In this document: positions 25,974 to 36,038 of the stretch, one piece after another
How positions within the stretch are numbered: position 1 is the first letter of the stretch
Layout: each line of letters starts with the position of its first letter
Assembly: GCF_001293565.1 (NCBI RefSeq)
Contig: NZ_JXMU01000009.1
Coordinates: 1 to 64,000, forward strand
Direction of reading: 5' to 3'
DNA: 64,000 nt
Origin: Ahrensia marina
GTDB taxonomy: Bacteria; Pseudomonadota; Alphaproteobacteria; Rhizobiales; Rhizobiaceae
Notes under the pieces: model-generated
What the model saw: the letters and a program-made list of their open reading frames with translations, nothing else
Databases searched by the model: none
Told to the model about the DNA's origin: nothing
Position numbers and translations under genes: made by a program

Positions 25974-26042
25974 AAAGGGCGTGTTAAAAACGCCCTTTAT
26001 ATCAATTGAAAAACGCCGCTTCATGCGGCGTTTTTTGTTTTT
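25974..26042 (+). terminator. Tandem terminator hairpins after lon
   Basis: First hairpin: AAAGGGCGT (25974-25982) with ACGCCCTTT (25990-25998). Second, stronger: AAACGCCGC (26011-26019) with GCGGCGTTT (26025-26033), followed by TTTTTTG. The second fits a full Rho-independent terminator. Confidence 0.85.
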
Positions 26043-26190
26043 TCAGTACGAAAACGGTGCAGAAACCCCAGAAAATATAGGGTTTTGCCCTATTCGATTT
26101 CTCTAGGCTGCAATTCCCGCTATTATCAATCATTGCTTTAGGCAAACTTGATTCGTTGATACGCAACGATGGGAACTTGGAGATAATGAA

Positions 26191-26466
26191 ATGAATAAAA
26201 ACGAATTGGCCGGCGCCGTAGCCGAAAAAGCGGGCATGACAAAGAGCGATGCGACAGCAGCCGTTGAAGCGCTTTTTGAAGTGATTACAGAAACTTTGAA
26301 GGGCGGCGACGATGTGCGTGTGCTCGGCTTTGGCAATTTCGTTGTTCAGCAGCGCGCTGCGACAACAGGCCGTAACCCTATGACAGGTCAGCCTGTTGAT
26401 ATTCCTGCAAAACGCGTTCCTAAGTTTTCTGCGGGTAAAGGCTTGAAAGACGCTGTAAACAGCTAA
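26191..26466 (+). CDS. hupB: DNA-binding protein HU
   Basis: A 91-residue HU-family nucleoid protein. It has the helical dimer core (MNKNELAGAVAEKAGMTKSDA), the GFGNFVVQQRAATTGRNP signature and the DNA-bending arm (MTGQPVDIPAKRVPKFSAGKGL). HU bends and compacts DNA as a dimer. It lies downstream of lon with its own promoter region (26043-26190) and is closed by a strong hairpin terminator. Confidence 0.97.
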   Translation: MNKNELAGAVAEKAGMTKSDATAAVEALFEVITETLKGGDDVRVLGFGNFVVQQRAATTGRNPMTGQPVDIPAKRVPKFSAGKGLKDAVNS

Positions 26467-26485
26467 TTTCGAGTGCTATTTTCAC

Positions 26486-26519
26486 GAAAGCCCGCGCATG
26501 TTCGCGGGCTTTCGTTTTT
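26486..26519 (+). terminator. Rho-independent terminator after hupB
   Basis: Perfect 11-base arms GAAAGCCCGCG (26486-26496) and CGCGGGCTTTC (26503-26513) enclose CATGTT and are followed by GTTTTT. Confidence 0.93.
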
Positions 26520-26534
26520 CTAAAGTAGGAAAAA

Positions 26535-27101
26535 ATGGAAAACGTAATTTTATTTCTGCTGGAAAGCGAAAAATTAAAGTCGGTTTTACGTCAAACCAAG
26601 CCTTTGGGTGAGGACCGTTTTGAAAATTCTGCCGAACATTCCTGGCAGACGACTTTGGCGGCAATGATTCTTCTGGAGAACGCGCCGGAAAATCTGGATC
26701 GTTTGAAAATTTTACAAATGCTGCTCATCCACGACATTGTTGAAATCGATGCGGGTGACGTTTTCGTTTATGACGAACAGGCGAGGGTGGACGCGTTCGA
26801 AGCGGAAACCAAGGCCGCAGAGCGCCTTTTCGGTATGCTGGATGAAGATGTCGGTAGCCGTCTGTTGGCCTTGTGGCATGAATTTGAAGCGGCTCAAACG
26901 CCGGAAGCAAAATTTGCCAAAGCATGTGACCGTATCATGCCGGTTTTACAAAATCTGGCCGGCGAGGGGCAAAGCTGGACAGCACACGATATCAAGCGGG
27001 CAAAAATACTCCTGAAGAATCAGCCGATTAATGATGCCAGCCCACAATTGTGGGCGTTGCTAAAAAAGCAGATCGAAGACGCCGACTTTATCAACGACTG
27101 A
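26535..27101 (+). CDS. HD-domain phosphohydrolase (5'-deoxynucleotidase/HDDC2-like)
   Basis: A 188-residue HD-superfamily hydrolase. The metal ligands are visible as H35 (ENSAEHSWQ), H66-D67 (LLIHDIVEIDAGD) and an Asp in KACDRIMP near residue 127. This arrangement is that of the YfbR/HDDC2 branch, which removes phosphate from deoxynucleoside 5'-monophosphates. The exact substrate is inferred. It starts only 15 bp after the hupB terminator and converges on the Flp pilin gene with an 11-bp gap. Confidence 0.88.
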   Translation: MENVILFLLESEKLKSVLRQTKPLGEDRFENSAEHSWQTTLAAMILLENAPENLDRLKILQMLLIHDIVEIDAGDVFVYDEQARVDAFEAETKAAERLFGMLDEDVGSRLLALWHEFEAAQTPEAKFAKACDRIMPVLQNLAGEGQSWTAHDIKRAKILLKNQPINDASPQLWALLKKQIEDADFIND

Positions 27102-27112
27102 TTCCTGCCGGA

Positions 27113-27322
27113 CTATTTGCACACTTCTGCTTTATCCTGACCGTTAATCACATCTCTGCTACAGTTGAACGGTTCGTTGAGATCGTCGCCCATTTGCGAC
27201 AAAAGCCCGACAAGCCCGAGTGCAATCAGGCCGATAATGAGCCCGTATTCAACGGCAGTCGAACCGCTTTGCGCGCTTAAAAAGCGTTTGGCGCTTGCAA
27301 ATGCTGGGTTTTGGGGCTGCAT
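27113..27322 (-). CDS. Flp/Fap-type pilin, orphan
   Basis: About 69 residues with the class IVb Flp prepilin signature: a short leader ending SAQSG, then STAVEYGLIIGLIALGLVGL, including the EY pair and the hydrophobic assembly helix. Prepilin peptidase would cut after the Gly before STAVEYG. The C-terminal part has two Cys (FNCSRDV, EVCK) that could form a disulfide. No cpa/tad assembly genes are in the window, so it either feeds a distant Tad machine or is a spare pilin. The ATG at 27322 is preferred over a TTG at 27340. Confidence 0.87.
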   Translation of the reverse strand: MQPQNPAFASAKRFLSAQSGSTAVEYGLIIGLIALGLVGLLSQMGDDLNEPFNCSRDVINGQDKAEVCK

Positions 27323-27429
27323 CTGCGGATTCCATAGCAATTATGAAACCATTATAGGCCCGAATGATTGACGCGCCGTAAGCAATCACACTTAACGAAA
27401 CAAAAACGTCTGACACACTGTGTGGGGAC

Positions 27430-27505
<76 letters not shown>

Positions 27506-27680
27506 CAACGAAACGGCTTCTACGCATCTATTTTGATTTTCGCAACCCCTTCTTGTCATAGAAATGAACTTTTTCTTTGCTATGCAAGAAACTTTAAAAA
27601 CTACAATATTCGCCGTTGACACTTGTTAGAGAAGCGCCTAAATCACCGCCACGCCAGCAAGACTGGCAACAAGAAAATGC

Positions 27681-27757
27681 GCGGGTGTAGCTCAGTTGGT
27701 TAGAGTGCCGGCCTGTCACGCCGGAGGTCGCGGGTTCGAGCCCCGTCACTCGCGCCA
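27681..27757 (+). tRNA. tRNA-Asp (anticodon GTC)
   Basis: A 77-base cloverleaf: acceptor GCGGGTG/CACTCGC, anticodon stem CCGGC/GCCGG around CTGTCAC, T arm CGGG-TTCGAGC-CCCG. The CCA is encoded. It is transcribed divergently from the tRNA-Val gene. Confidence 0.96.
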
Positions 27758-27908
27758 TTTTCTCCCTTTCTCCTAAAGTATCATATGTTTAAGGCAGGGC
27801 GAAATGTCGCGCCGGCCTTATAAGCGCCGTTAAACCGGCTGCATTCAAAAGTTCTCACATATTTTGTTCCCATATGGTCTTGCACCACGCGCAACATAGC
27901 AGTAACCC

Positions 27909-27942
27909 ACCACACATACTGTGGTTTTGGTTTGTGTTTTTT
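27909..27942 (+). terminator. Hairpin with T-rich tract upstream of nuoA
   Basis: ACCACA (27909-27914) and TGTGGT (27920-27925) enclose CATAC and are followed by TTTGG and a T-rich run. It could end the tRNA-Asp transcript or attenuate the nuo operon. The rest of the 267-bp gap from 27758 to 28024 holds no gene; a nuo promoter is presumed there. Confidence 0.4.
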
Positions 27943-28024
27943 GCGCGTTCAGCCTAAAAGACCGGTGATAAAATCACTTAAGAAGCATGCTGCATTTGCA
28001 GCGAGAGTGTTTAGGAAAGACAAG

Positions 28025-28390
28025 ATGGACGCAGTCGTCGCCTCCTATTTGCCCATTATCATTTTTCTGGTTGTGTGTATTGGCATCGCCGCCGCACTTT
28101 TGATCGCACCGTTTCTGGTTGCGTATCGCAATCCGGATCCTGAAAAATTGTCCGCCTATGAGTGCGGTTTCAACGCCTTTGATGATGCGCGCATGAAGTT
28201 TGATGTGCGGTTCTATCTGGTCGCAATTCTCTTTATTATTTTCGACCTTGAAGTTGCGTTTCTGTTTCCGTGGGCTGTTTCATTCGGCGAAATGGGAATG
28301 TTCGGCTTTTGGTCAATGATGGTCTTTCTCGGCATTCTGACAATTGGCTTCATCTATGAATGGAAAAAAGGTGCGCTGGAATGGGATTAA
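28025..28390 (+). CDS. nuoA: NADH-quinone oxidoreductase subunit A
   Basis: A 121-residue membrane subunit of complex I with three helices. The loop [39 protein letters not shown] is the family hallmark and contributes to the quinone-site region. The ATG at 28025 has AGGAAAG 6 bases upstream; a longer in-frame start lacks a site. It is the first gene of the nuo operon and overlaps nuoB by 10 bp. Confidence 0.97.
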   Translation: MDAVVASYLPIIIFLVVCIGIAAALLIAPFLVAYRNPDPEKLSAYECGFNAFDDARMKFDVRFYLVAILFIIFDLEVAFLFPWAVSFGEMGMFGFWSMMVFLGILTIGFIYEWKKGALEWD

Positions 28391-28959
28391 GCGATAACAA
28401 AACGCTCGTAGCGCCGCAGCCAAAAGGCATTATTGATCCGTCAACCGGTAAACCGGTTGGTGCTGATGATGCGTTTTTCGGCGAGATGAACAATGAACTG
28501 GCCGATAAAGGCTTTCTTGTTACGTCGACGGATGAGTTGATCAACTGGGCCCGTCAGGGATCGCTGATGTGGATGACATTTGGGCTGGCCTGTTGTGCGG
28601 TTGAAATGATGCACACATCCATGCCGCGTTATGATGCGGAACGCTTTGGCGTTGCGCCGCGCGCATCGCCGCGCCAGTCCGATGTGATGATCGTTGCGGG
28701 CACGCTGACCAACAAGATGGCACCGGCACTGCGCAAGGTTTATGACCAGATGCCGGAGCCGCGTTATGTGATCTCCATGGGGTCATGTGCCAATGGCGGT
28801 GGTTATTACCATTATTCATATTCCGTGGTTCGTGGCTGTGACCGCATCGTGCCGGTTGATATCTACGTGCCGGGCTGTCCGCCAACGGCAGAGGCTCTGC
28901 TTTACGGCATTTTGATGCTGCAGAAGAAAATTCGCCGCACAGGTACAATCGAACGCTAG
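28381..28959 (+). CDS. nuoB: NADH-quinone oxidoreductase subunit B
   Basis: A 192-residue subunit holding iron-sulfur cluster N2, the last electron carrier before quinone. The ligands are the adjacent Cys pair in [12 protein letters not shown], the Cys in [15 protein letters not shown] and the one in [14 protein letters not shown]. The start codon lies inside the end of nuoA (10-bp overlap). The N-terminal 45 residues are variable. Confidence 0.97.
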   Translation: MGLSDNKTLVAPQPKGIIDPSTGKPVGADDAFFGEMNNELADKGFLVTSTDELINWARQGSLMWMTFGLACCAVEMMHTSMPRYDAERFGVAPRASPRQSDVMIVAGTLTNKMAPALRKVYDQMPEPRYVISMGSCANGGGYYHYSYSVVRGCDRIVPVDIYVPGCPPTAEALLYGILMLQKKIRRTGTIER

Positions 28960-28992
28960 GTTTATTGTCCCGTAAGGGGCAGGGGAAATAAG

Positions 28993-29619
28993 ATGGCAAC
29001 ATCAACAAAACAAAATGCGCAGGACGCCTTGCAGGATTTGGCAAGCACTGTCAGCGATGGCCTGGAGAATATCGACCATTCGGTTTCAATTGCCTTTGGT
29101 GAATTGACCGTTGAAGTCGCTTCGGAAGACGTTGTGCCAACGCTTAAAGTGTTGCGCGACGATGTGCAGATGAAATTCATCTCATTCATTGATATGTGCG
29201 GCGTTGATTATCCGGCGCGCGCAAAGCGCTTCGATGTCGTTTATCACCTGATGAGCCCGACATTGAACCAGCGTATCCGTGTGAAAGCGCAGACAGATGA
29301 AGATACGCCTGTTGCCAGCGCAACCGATGTGTTCCCGGGTGCAAACTGGTTCGAGCGTGAAGCTTACGATATGTACGGCATCTTGTTCACCGGCCATCCG
29401 GATTTGCGCCGTTTGCTGACCGATTACGGTTTTGAAGGGCACCCGCTGCGCAAGGATTTCCCGCTCACCGGCTTTGTGGAAGTGCGCTATGATGATGAGA
29501 CAAAGCGTGTGGTCTACGAACCTGTTCATTTGCGTCAGGAATTCCGGGATTTTGATTTCCTCTCCCCATGGGAAGGTGCCGAATATGTGCTGCCAGGTGA
29601 TGAAAAGGCGCAGAAATGA
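28993..29619 (+). CDS. nuoC: NADH-quinone oxidoreductase subunit C
   Basis: A 208-residue peripheral-arm subunit (30-kDa family). The conserved block [42 protein letters not shown] is present. It is separate from NuoD, as usual in alphaproteobacteria. It overlaps nuoD by 4 bp. Confidence 0.97.
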   Translation: MATSTKQNAQDALQDLASTVSDGLENIDHSVSIAFGELTVEVASEDVVPTLKVLRDDVQMKFISFIDMCGVDYPARAKRFDVVYHLMSPTLNQRIRVKAQTDEDTPVASATDVFPGANWFEREAYDMYGILFTGHPDLRRLLTDYGFEGHPLRKDFPLTGFVEVRYDDETKRVVYEPVHLRQEFRDFDFLSPWEGAEYVLPGDEKAQK

Positions 29620-30806
29620 CCGAACATAACGTCCGTAATTTTAATATCAATTTTGGCCCGCAGCACCCTGCGGCGCACGGTGTTTTGCGTCTGGTCCTTG
29701 AGCTGGACGGCGAGATTTGTGAACGTATCGACCCGCATATCGGCTTGCTGCACCGTGGCACCGAAAAGCTGATCGAGCATAAAACCTATCTACAGGCGGT
29801 GCCTTATTTCGACCGCCTCGACTATGTTGCGCCAATGAATCAGGAGCACGCTTTTGCGCTTGCTGTTGAAAAGCTGGCGGGCATCGAAGTGCCGCGCCGT
29901 GGCCAGTTGATTCGTGTTCTGTATTCAGAAATCGGCCGTATCCTGTCGCATATGCTGAACATCACGACGCAGGCGCTCGATGTTGGTGCGCTGACACCGC
30001 CGCTATGGGGCTTTGAAGAGCGCGAAAAGCTGATGATCTTCTATGAGCGGGCTTGCGGTGCGCGTTTGCACGCAGCTTACTTCCGCCCGGGCGGTGTTCA
30101 TCAGGATCTGCCGGAACAATTGATTCGCGATATTGGCGATTGGATTGACCCGTTTTTGGGCGTCGTCGATGAAATTGACGGCCTTTTGACCAATAACCGC
30201 ATTTTTAAACAGCGTAACGTCGATATCGGCATTGTTGCGCTTGAAGATGCGTGGGCTTGGGGCTTTTCCGGCGTGATGGTGCGCGGTTCCGGTGCCAAGT
30301 GGGATTTGCGTAAAAGCCAGCCTTATGAATGTTACGACGAAATGAAGTTCAATATACCAATCGGCAAGAACGGCGATTGTTATGACCGTTATCTCATTCG
30401 CATGGAAGAAATGCGCCAGTCTGCTGAAATCATGCGTCAATGCGTTGAAAAACTGCTGGCTCCTGAAGGTCAGGGCCCTGTTTCTTCAACCGATGGTAAA
30501 ATGGTGCCGCCGAAACGCGGTGAAATGAAGCGCTCAATGGAAGCGCTGATCCATCACTTCAAACTCTACACTGAAGGCTATAAAGTGCCTGAGGGCGAAG
30601 TTTATGCGGCCGTTGAAGCACCGAAAGGTGAGTTCGGCGTTTATGTCGTGTCCGATGGTTCAAACAAGCCGTATCGCTGTAAGCTACGCGCACCGGGCTT
30701 TGCCCATCTTCAAGCAATGGATTTCCTTTGCCGCGGCCATATGCTCGCGGATGTTTCAGCCGTGCTTGGTTCTCTTGATATCGTATTTGGTGAGGTGGAC
30801 CGATAA
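29616..30806 (+). CDS. nuoD: NADH-quinone oxidoreductase subunit D
   Basis: A 396-residue 49-kDa subunit that forms the quinone-binding cavity with NuoB. Key stretches are [36 protein letters not shown] and a C-terminal DIVFGEVDR. The His and Tyr expected to contact quinone lie in the first and second third. It overlaps nuoC by 4 bp and nuoE by 1 bp. Confidence 0.98.
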   Translation: MTEHNVRNFNINFGPQHPAAHGVLRLVLELDGEICERIDPHIGLLHRGTEKLIEHKTYLQAVPYFDRLDYVAPMNQEHAFALAVEKLAGIEVPRRGQLIRVLYSEIGRILSHMLNITTQALDVGALTPPLWGFEEREKLMIFYERACGARLHAAYFRPGGVHQDLPEQLIRDIGDWIDPFLGVVDEIDGLLTNNRIFKQRNVDIGIVALEDAWAWGFSGVMVRGSGAKWDLRKSQPYECYDEMKFNIPIGKNGDCYDRYLIRMEEMRQSAEIMRQCVEKLLAPEGQGPVSSTDGKMVPPKRGEMKRSMEALIHHFKLYTEGYKVPEGEVYAAVEAPKGEFGVYVVSDGSNKPYRCKLRAPGFAHLQAMDFLCRGHMLADVSAVLGSLDIVFGEVDR

Positions 30807-31999
30807 TGTCCGTTCGTCGTCTAGCAGAAGATTCTGTCCAACCGGAAAGCTTTAAGTTTAACCGCGCGCTAGGCGCGGAAGCCAAAGGCTGGATCAAAAA
30901 ATATCCGAAAGGCCGTGAGCAATCGGCTGTTATTCCTTTGCTTATGCTTGCGCAGGAGCAGGAGGGCTGGGTAACCAAAGCGTCTATCGAGCATGTGGCA
31001 GAAATGCTGAACATGCCGCTCATCCGCGTGATGGAAGTTGCAACATTCTACACCCAGTTTATGCTTCAGCCGGTTGGCACGAAAGCACACATTCAGGTGT
31101 GTGGCACAACACCATGTATGCTGCGCGGCTCCGAAGAGCTGATGGCTGTCTGCAAAAGCAAAATTCACCCTGAGCAGTTTCATACCAATGAAGAAGGCAC
31201 GCTGTCTTGGGAAGAGGTAGAGTGTCAGGGCGCGTGTGTGAACGCGCCTATGGTTATGGTGTTCAAGGACACGTATGAAGATTTGACGGCAGAGCGCCTT
31301 GAAGAAATCATTGATGCGTTTGAGGCCGGTAATGGCGATAGCATCGAGCCGGGACCGCAGATCGACCGTATCTATTCCGCACCGGCAGGTGGTTTGACAA
31401 CGCTGAACGGCAAGCCGGTTGGTAAAAGTTCAAAAGCTGCCAATAGCAACGCAAAATCAAGCGCCGCGAAAAAATCAGACAAGCCGACACGTGCGGCAAA
31501 GCCAAAGCAGGAAACATCGCTTTCAGATGGCACTGTGAAGAGCCCGAAACAAAACCGTGTATCGCCGGATTCAAAATCTGCGAAGAATGCGGCTCCGGCT
31601 CCCGGAACAGCTAAGAAAGATACAGCAGCAGCGCCAAAATCTGCCGAAGAATCAGCTTCTAAAAGCCCGAAAAAAGCGCCTGCCGCCAAGAAAGCGTCTT
31701 CCTCTGGTGCTGCAGCCAAATCGGCTGGCCCTGAGCGTCTGTCCAAGCCGCAGGGAACAGCAGATGATTTGAAGCTGATTTCAGGTGTTGGCCCCAAGCT
31801 TGAAAAAACGCTCAATGATTTGGGTTTCTGGCACTTTAGTCAGATTGCAAAATGGAAAAAAGCCGATATCGCAATCGTTGATGATGAACTCAGGTTCAAA
31901 GGTCGCATCGAGCGTGATGATTGGGTAAAACAAGCCAAGGCTTTGGCCAAGGGTGGCGAAGCGGAATACATCAAAGTATTCGGCAAAAAGCCACGATAG
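30806..31999 (+). CDS. nuoE: NADH-quinone oxidoreductase subunit E with C-terminal helix-hairpin-helix extension
   Basis: A 397-residue protein, about twice the length of E. coli NuoE. Residues 1-190 are the thioredoxin-like 24-kDa subunit with [2Fe-2S] ligands C99, C104, C140 and C144. Residues about 203-315 form a Lys/Ala/Ser/Pro-rich disordered linker. Residues about 320-385 form a helix-hairpin-helix-like domain (LKLISGVGPKLEKTLNDLGFWHF). This extension is seen in rhizobial NuoE proteins; its role is unknown. The start overlaps nuoD (TAATG). Confidence 0.96.
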   Translation: MSVRRLAEDSVQPESFKFNRALGAEAKGWIKKYPKGREQSAVIPLLMLAQEQEGWVTKASIEHVAEMLNMPLIRVMEVATFYTQFMLQPVGTKAHIQVCGTTPCMLRGSEELMAVCKSKIHPEQFHTNEEGTLSWEEVECQGACVNAPMVMVFKDTYEDLTAERLEEIIDAFEAGNGDSIEPGPQIDRIYSAPAGGLTTLNGKPVGKSSKAANSNAKSSAAKKSDKPTRAAKPKQETSLSDGTVKSPKQNRVSPDSKSAKNAAPAPGTAKKDTAAAPKSAEESASKSPKKAPAAKKASSSGAAAKSAGPERLSKPQGTADDLKLISGVGPKLEKTLNDLGFWHFSQIAKWKKADIAIVDDELRFKGRIERDDWVKQAKALAKGGEAEYIKVFGKKPR

Positions 32000-32008
32000 G
32001 ATAGCAAG

Positions 32009-33313
32009 ATGCTGCAAGATAAAGACCGCATTTTTACAAATATCTATGGCATTCACGACAAGTCGCTTAAAGGCGCGATGTCACGCGGCCATTGGGATGG
32101 TACAAAGGCGCTTGTTGAAAAGGGCCGCGACTGGATCATCAATGAGATGAAAGCCTCCGGCCTTCGCGGACGCGGCGGTGCCGGCTTCCCGACAGGTCTC
32201 AAATGGTCGTTTATGCCTAAAGAAGTTGGTGAGCGCCCGCATTATCTTGTCGTTAATGCCGATGAATCAGAGCCGGGCACATGTAAAGACCGTGATATTA
32301 TGCGCCATGATCCGCATACATTGATCGAGGGCTGCCTGCTTGCCTCTTTCGCCATGAACGCGCATGTGGCTTACATTTACATTCGCGGCGAATATATCCG
32401 TGAGCGTTACGCGCTACAGGCCGCGATTGACGAATGTTATGACGCCGGTCTTTTGGGCAAGAACAATAAATGCGGCTGGGATATGGACGTTTATGTTCAT
32501 CACGGCGCAGGCGCTTATATTTGCGGTGAAGAGACAGCATTGCTGGAAAGCCTTGAAGGTAAAAAAGGCCAGCCGCGCCTGAAACCGCCATTTCCGGCCA
32601 ATGTCGGCCTTTATGGTTGCCCGACAACGGTGAACAATGTTGAATCCATTGCTGTGGCACCGACCATTTTGCGCCGTGGCGGCGGTTGGTTTGCCTCCTT
32701 CGGCAAGGAAAACAACACAGGTACAAAGCTGTTCTGCGTGTCCGGCCATGTGAACCAGCCTGCGACATTTGAAGAAGAAATGTCAGTGCCTTTCAAAGAA
32801 TTGATTGACCGCCATTGCGGCGGCATCCGTGGCGGCTGGGATAACCTCCTATGCGTTATTCCCGGTGGTTCATCTGTGCCATTGGTGCCTGCAGAGCAAA
32901 TCATTGATTGCCCGATGGACTTTGATTCGCTGCGCGCGCTGCAATCAGGTTTGGGCACGGCGGCTGTGATCGTTATGGATAAATCAACCGATATCGTTAA
33001 GGCGATTGCGCGTCTGGCTTATTTCTACAAACACGAAAGCTGCGGCCAATGTACACCGTGCCGTGAGGGAACAGGCTGGATGTGGCGCGTCATGGAACGC
33101 ATGGTTGCCGGTAATGCGCAAAAGCGTGAAATCGACATGTTACTGGACGTAACAAAGCAGATTGAAGGCCATACAATTTGTGCACTTGGCGATGCGGCTG
33201 CATGGCCAATTCAGGGCCTGATTCGCCATTTCCGTCCGGAAATCGAGCGCCGTATTGATGAGTTTTCCCGTAACGCCCATCAGGCACAACCGGTAATGGT
33301 GGCGGCAGAATGA
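32009..33313 (+). CDS. nuoF: NADH-quinone oxidoreductase subunit F
   Basis: A 434-residue NADH dehydrogenase subunit that binds NADH, FMN and a [4Fe-4S] cluster. The NADH motif is [16 protein letters not shown], the FMN site includes [15 protein letters not shown], and the cluster cysteines are in [16 protein letters not shown] with a fourth in [13 protein letters not shown]. It lies 9 bp after nuoE and overlaps the lipoprotein gene by 4 bp. Confidence 0.98.
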   Translation: MLQDKDRIFTNIYGIHDKSLKGAMSRGHWDGTKALVEKGRDWIINEMKASGLRGRGGAGFPTGLKWSFMPKEVGERPHYLVVNADESEPGTCKDRDIMRHDPHTLIEGCLLASFAMNAHVAYIYIRGEYIRERYALQAAIDECYDAGLLGKNNKCGWDMDVYVHHGAGAYICGEETALLESLEGKKGQPRLKPPFPANVGLYGCPTTVNNVESIAVAPTILRRGGGWFASFGKENNTGTKLFCVSGHVNQPATFEEEMSVPFKELIDRHCGGIRGGWDNLLCVIPGGSSVPLVPAEQIIDCPMDFDSLRALQSGLGTAAVIVMDKSTDIVKAIARLAYFYKHESCGQCTPCREGTGWMWRVMERMVAGNAQKREIDMLLDVTKQIEGHTICALGDAAAWPIQGLIRHFRPEIERRIDEFSRNAHQAQPVMVAAE

Positions 33314-33717
33314 TGCGCAATACCGTAGTTATATTCGCGGGACTATTGGCACTCGGCGCTTGTTCCTCAACCGGCGGCGACACGGCGACAGGTTCGACAT
33401 CTGCCTCCGCATCAACACAGAGTTCATCTTTCCAGATGGATGTGACTGACATTGATTATGGTTCTGTTGTCTCTGACAACCGCTTTCTTGTCAGCTATTC
33501 ATTTCCTGATAGCCGTGGCCGGTTTGCAGTGATGTCAACGGCACAGTCAGGCGCTTCGGAACCTGTCGATGATGCCAGCGAGTTTAAAACGGTCAATGAT
33601 GATGTGGCAGCGTCAATCATCTGCAAGGACGGTTTAACCAAGCTGAGCGGAAAGCCGACTTATGTGGTCGCTGACCGCGCATATCAATCAACATATGCGT
33701 GCAGCACGACGGGGTAG
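33310..33717 (+). CDS. Small predicted lipoprotein inside the nuo operon
   Basis: A 135-residue (or 134) protein with a lipoprotein signal peptide: [12 protein letters not shown] followed by lipobox LGAC, lipidation Cys at about 18. A Ser/Thr/Gly-rich linker leads to a small domain of about 95 residues with two Cys (SIICKDG, YACSTTG) that may form a disulfide. It is not a known complex I subunit. The start overlaps the nuoF stop by 4 bp (ATGA), so it is coupled to nuoF. A 202-bp gap then separates it from nuoG. Function unknown. Confidence 0.8.
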   Translation: MMRNTVVIFAGLLALGACSSTGGDTATGSTSASASTQSSSFQMDVTDIDYGSVVSDNRFLVSYSFPDSRGRFAVMSTAQSGASEPVDDASEFKTVNDDVAASIICKDGLTKLSGKPTYVVADRAYQSTYACSTTG

Positions 33718-33919
33718 AGAGATTTTGGGCCTTAGTGCCTGCAATGAATGAATGTGGTTGGGCAGACTGTTGTCTGACGCATAAAGTGGCTGGTAGCAGC
33801 CACAAAGAACAGATGGTAGTGCATTAGAGGCGACTAGGGTCTTTACCGCACGACCTAGCGGTGGTTAAACGCCGCAGATATAACTGCGCTGTGCACGCGC
33901 GAAAGAACGGAAGATACCG
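33718..33919 (+). other. Structured gap within the nuo operon
   Basis: This is the longest gap inside the operon. It holds two clean hairpins: CAGAC-TGTT-GTCTG (33763-33776) and GTGGCTG-GTAG-CAGCCAC (33786-33803). Neither has a T-tract, so RNA processing or stability control is more likely than termination. A 27-codon ORF from 33748 overlaps them and is not convincing. A promoter for nuoG could also lie here. Confidence 0.5.
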
Positions 33920-36007
33920 ATGACGAAAGTCAAAGTTGACGGCAATGAAATAGAGGTTCCAGACCACTACACGATTTTGCAAGCGTGTGAGGAGGCTGGT
34001 GCCGAGATTCCCCGTTTTTGTTACCATGAGCGGCTTTCGATTGCCGGTAACTGCCGCATGTGTCTTGTTGAAGTAAAAGGCGGCCCGCCAAAGCCGACCG
34101 CTTCATGTGCTATGGGCGTCAAAGACTTGCGTCCCGGACCGGAAGGTCAGGCACCGGAGATTTTCACCAATACGCCAATGGTCAAAAAGGCCCGCGAAGG
34201 CGTAATGGAATTCCTGCTGATCAACCATCCGCTTGATTGCCCGATCTGCGATCAGGGCGGTGAATGCGACCTGCAGGACCAGGCAATGGCTTATGGCGTT
34301 GATTCATCGCGTTTTCAGGAAAACAAGCGCGCTGTTGAAGACAAATATATCGGCCCGCTCGTCAAAACGATCATGACGCGTTGTATTCACTGTACGCGCT
34401 GCGTCCGCTTTACAACAGAAGTTGCCGGCATTTCCGAGCTTGGCCTGCTTGGCCGCGGTGAAGACGCCGAGATTACAACATATCTCGAAAAAGCAATGAC
34501 ATCCGAACTTCAGGGCAATGTCATTGACCTTTGTCCGGTTGGTGCTTTGACCTCGAAACCATATGCGTTTCAGGCCCGTCCTTGGGAATTGTCAAAAACC
34601 GAATCGATCGACGTGATGGATGCTGTCGGCTCTGCAATCCGTGTCGATACCCGCGGCCGTGAAGTCATGCGCATTATGCCGCGCATCAATGAGGCGGTGA
34701 ACGAAGAATGGATTTCCGACAAAACACGTTTTGTCTGGGATGGCTTGCGCACACAGCGTCTTGACCGTCCGTTCCTGCGTGATGCCAGCGGCAAATTGAA
34801 ACCGGCGTCATGGTCAGAAGCGTTCGCGGCAGTAAAATTAGCATTGAACGGTAAATCTGGCGATCAGATCGCTGCGGTTGCCGGTGATATGGCTGGCGTT
34901 GAAGAAATGTATGCGATGAAGGAACTTCTTGCATCGCTCGGCTCGGCAAATTTTGACTGCCGTCAGGATGGCGCGGCGCTTGATCCGGCACTGGGTCGCT
35001 CTTCCTATATCTTCAACCCGACGATTGAAGGCATTGAAGAAGCTGACGCTGTTCTTATCATTGGTTCGAACCCGCGCTTTGAGGCTTCCGTGCTCAATGC
35101 CCGTATCCGCAAAGCTTACCGTGCAGGCGGTATGAGAATTGGCGTTATCGGCGACATGGGCGACCTGCGCTATGATTATGAAATGTTGGGTGCCGGTCCT
35201 GAAACACTGAAAGAGCTGGTAGACGGCTCAAACAAATTCGCAAATGTCTTAAAGCGCGCGAAAAAGCCGATGATCATTATCGGGCAGGGCGCTCTTGCAC
35301 GCGGTGACGGCGCTGCTGTTTTGGCCAATGCTGCGAAACTGGCCGATGCAACAGGCGTTGTTAAAGGCGAATGGAACGGATTTGCGGTTCTTCATTCGGC
35401 AGCTGCGCGTGTTGGCGGGCTGGATCTTGGTTTCGTGCCGTCTGGCGATGGCATGAATGCTGCAACATCAGTCAAGGAAGCGGACGTTCTGTTCCTTCTT
35501 GGTGCAGACGAAATGGATTTGCGTAACCGCAAGGCTGGAGCAACCACAATTTATATCGGCACTCATGGCGATATTGGTGCGCATCATGCGGACATCATCT
35601 TGCCTGCGGCGACTTACACCGAAAAATCAGCGACATATGTCAACACAGAAGGCCGTGTTCAAATGACGAACCGCGCCGGTTTCGCACCGGGCGAAGCAAA
35701 AGAAGATTGGGCGATTCTGCGTGCTCTTTCCGACGTGCTTGGACAGCGCCTTCCATTCGACTCACTGGCGCAATTGCGTGCCAAACTCTACGAAACACAT
35801 CCGCATTTCGCGGCAATTGATGCAATTGAAGCCGGTGATCCTGCTGTAATTGCACAATTAGCCAAGAAAGGTGGGCGTTTGGGCAAATCTGCGTTTGCAT
35901 CCAGCGTGAAAGACTTTTATTTGACCAACCCAATCGCCCGCGCTTCTGCGGTGATGGCGGAATGCTCAAGTTTGGCCCTCAAAGGCTATGCTGAGGCAGC
36001 AGAGTAG
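33920..36007 (+). CDS. nuoG: NADH-quinone oxidoreductase subunit G
   Basis: A 695-residue 75-kDa subunit with N-terminal iron-sulfur clusters. A [2Fe-2S] ferredoxin domain has ligands in [19 protein letters not shown]. The His/Cys-liganded cluster follows ([18 protein letters not shown]), then [10 protein letters not shown]. The rest is a molybdopterin-oxidoreductase-like fold without cofactor. It passes electrons from NuoF toward NuoI. The family length in alphaproteobacteria is about 690, so it is complete. Confidence 0.97.
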   Translation: MTKVKVDGNEIEVPDHYTILQACEEAGAEIPRFCYHERLSIAGNCRMCLVEVKGGPPKPTASCAMGVKDLRPGPEGQAPEIFTNTPMVKKAREGVMEFLLINHPLDCPICDQGGECDLQDQAMAYGVDSSRFQENKRAVEDKYIGPLVKTIMTRCIHCTRCVRFTTEVAGISELGLLGRGEDAEITTYLEKAMTSELQGNVIDLCPVGALTSKPYAFQARPWELSKTESIDVMDAVGSAIRVDTRGREVMRIMPRINEAVNEEWISDKTRFVWDGLRTQRLDRPFLRDASGKLKPASWSEAFAAVKLALNGKSGDQIAAVAGDMAGVEEMYAMKELLASLGSANFDCRQDGAALDPALGRSSYIFNPTIEGIEEADAVLIIGSNPRFEASVLNARIRKAYRAGGMRIGVIGDMGDLRYDYEMLGAGPETLKELVDGSNKFANVLKRAKKPMIIIGQGALARGDGAAVLANAAKLADATGVVKGEWNGFAVLHSAAARVGGLDLGFVPSGDGMNAATSVKEADVLFLLGADEMDLRNRKAGATTIYIGTHGDIGAHHADIILPAATYTEKSATYVNTEGRVQMTNRAGFAPGEAKEDWAILRALSDVLGQRLPFDSLAQLRAKLYETHPHFAAIDAIEAGDPAVIAQLAKKGGRLGKSAFASSVKDFYLTNPIARASAVMAECSSLALKGYAEAAE

Positions 36008-36038
36008 AGCGCGGAACCGGTAAATTGGACTTAAATTG

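Noticed and set aside
33748-33831. A 27-codon ORF between the nuo lipoprotein gene and nuoG
   Set aside because: It overlaps two perfect hairpins and has no ribosome-binding site or membrane/motif signature.
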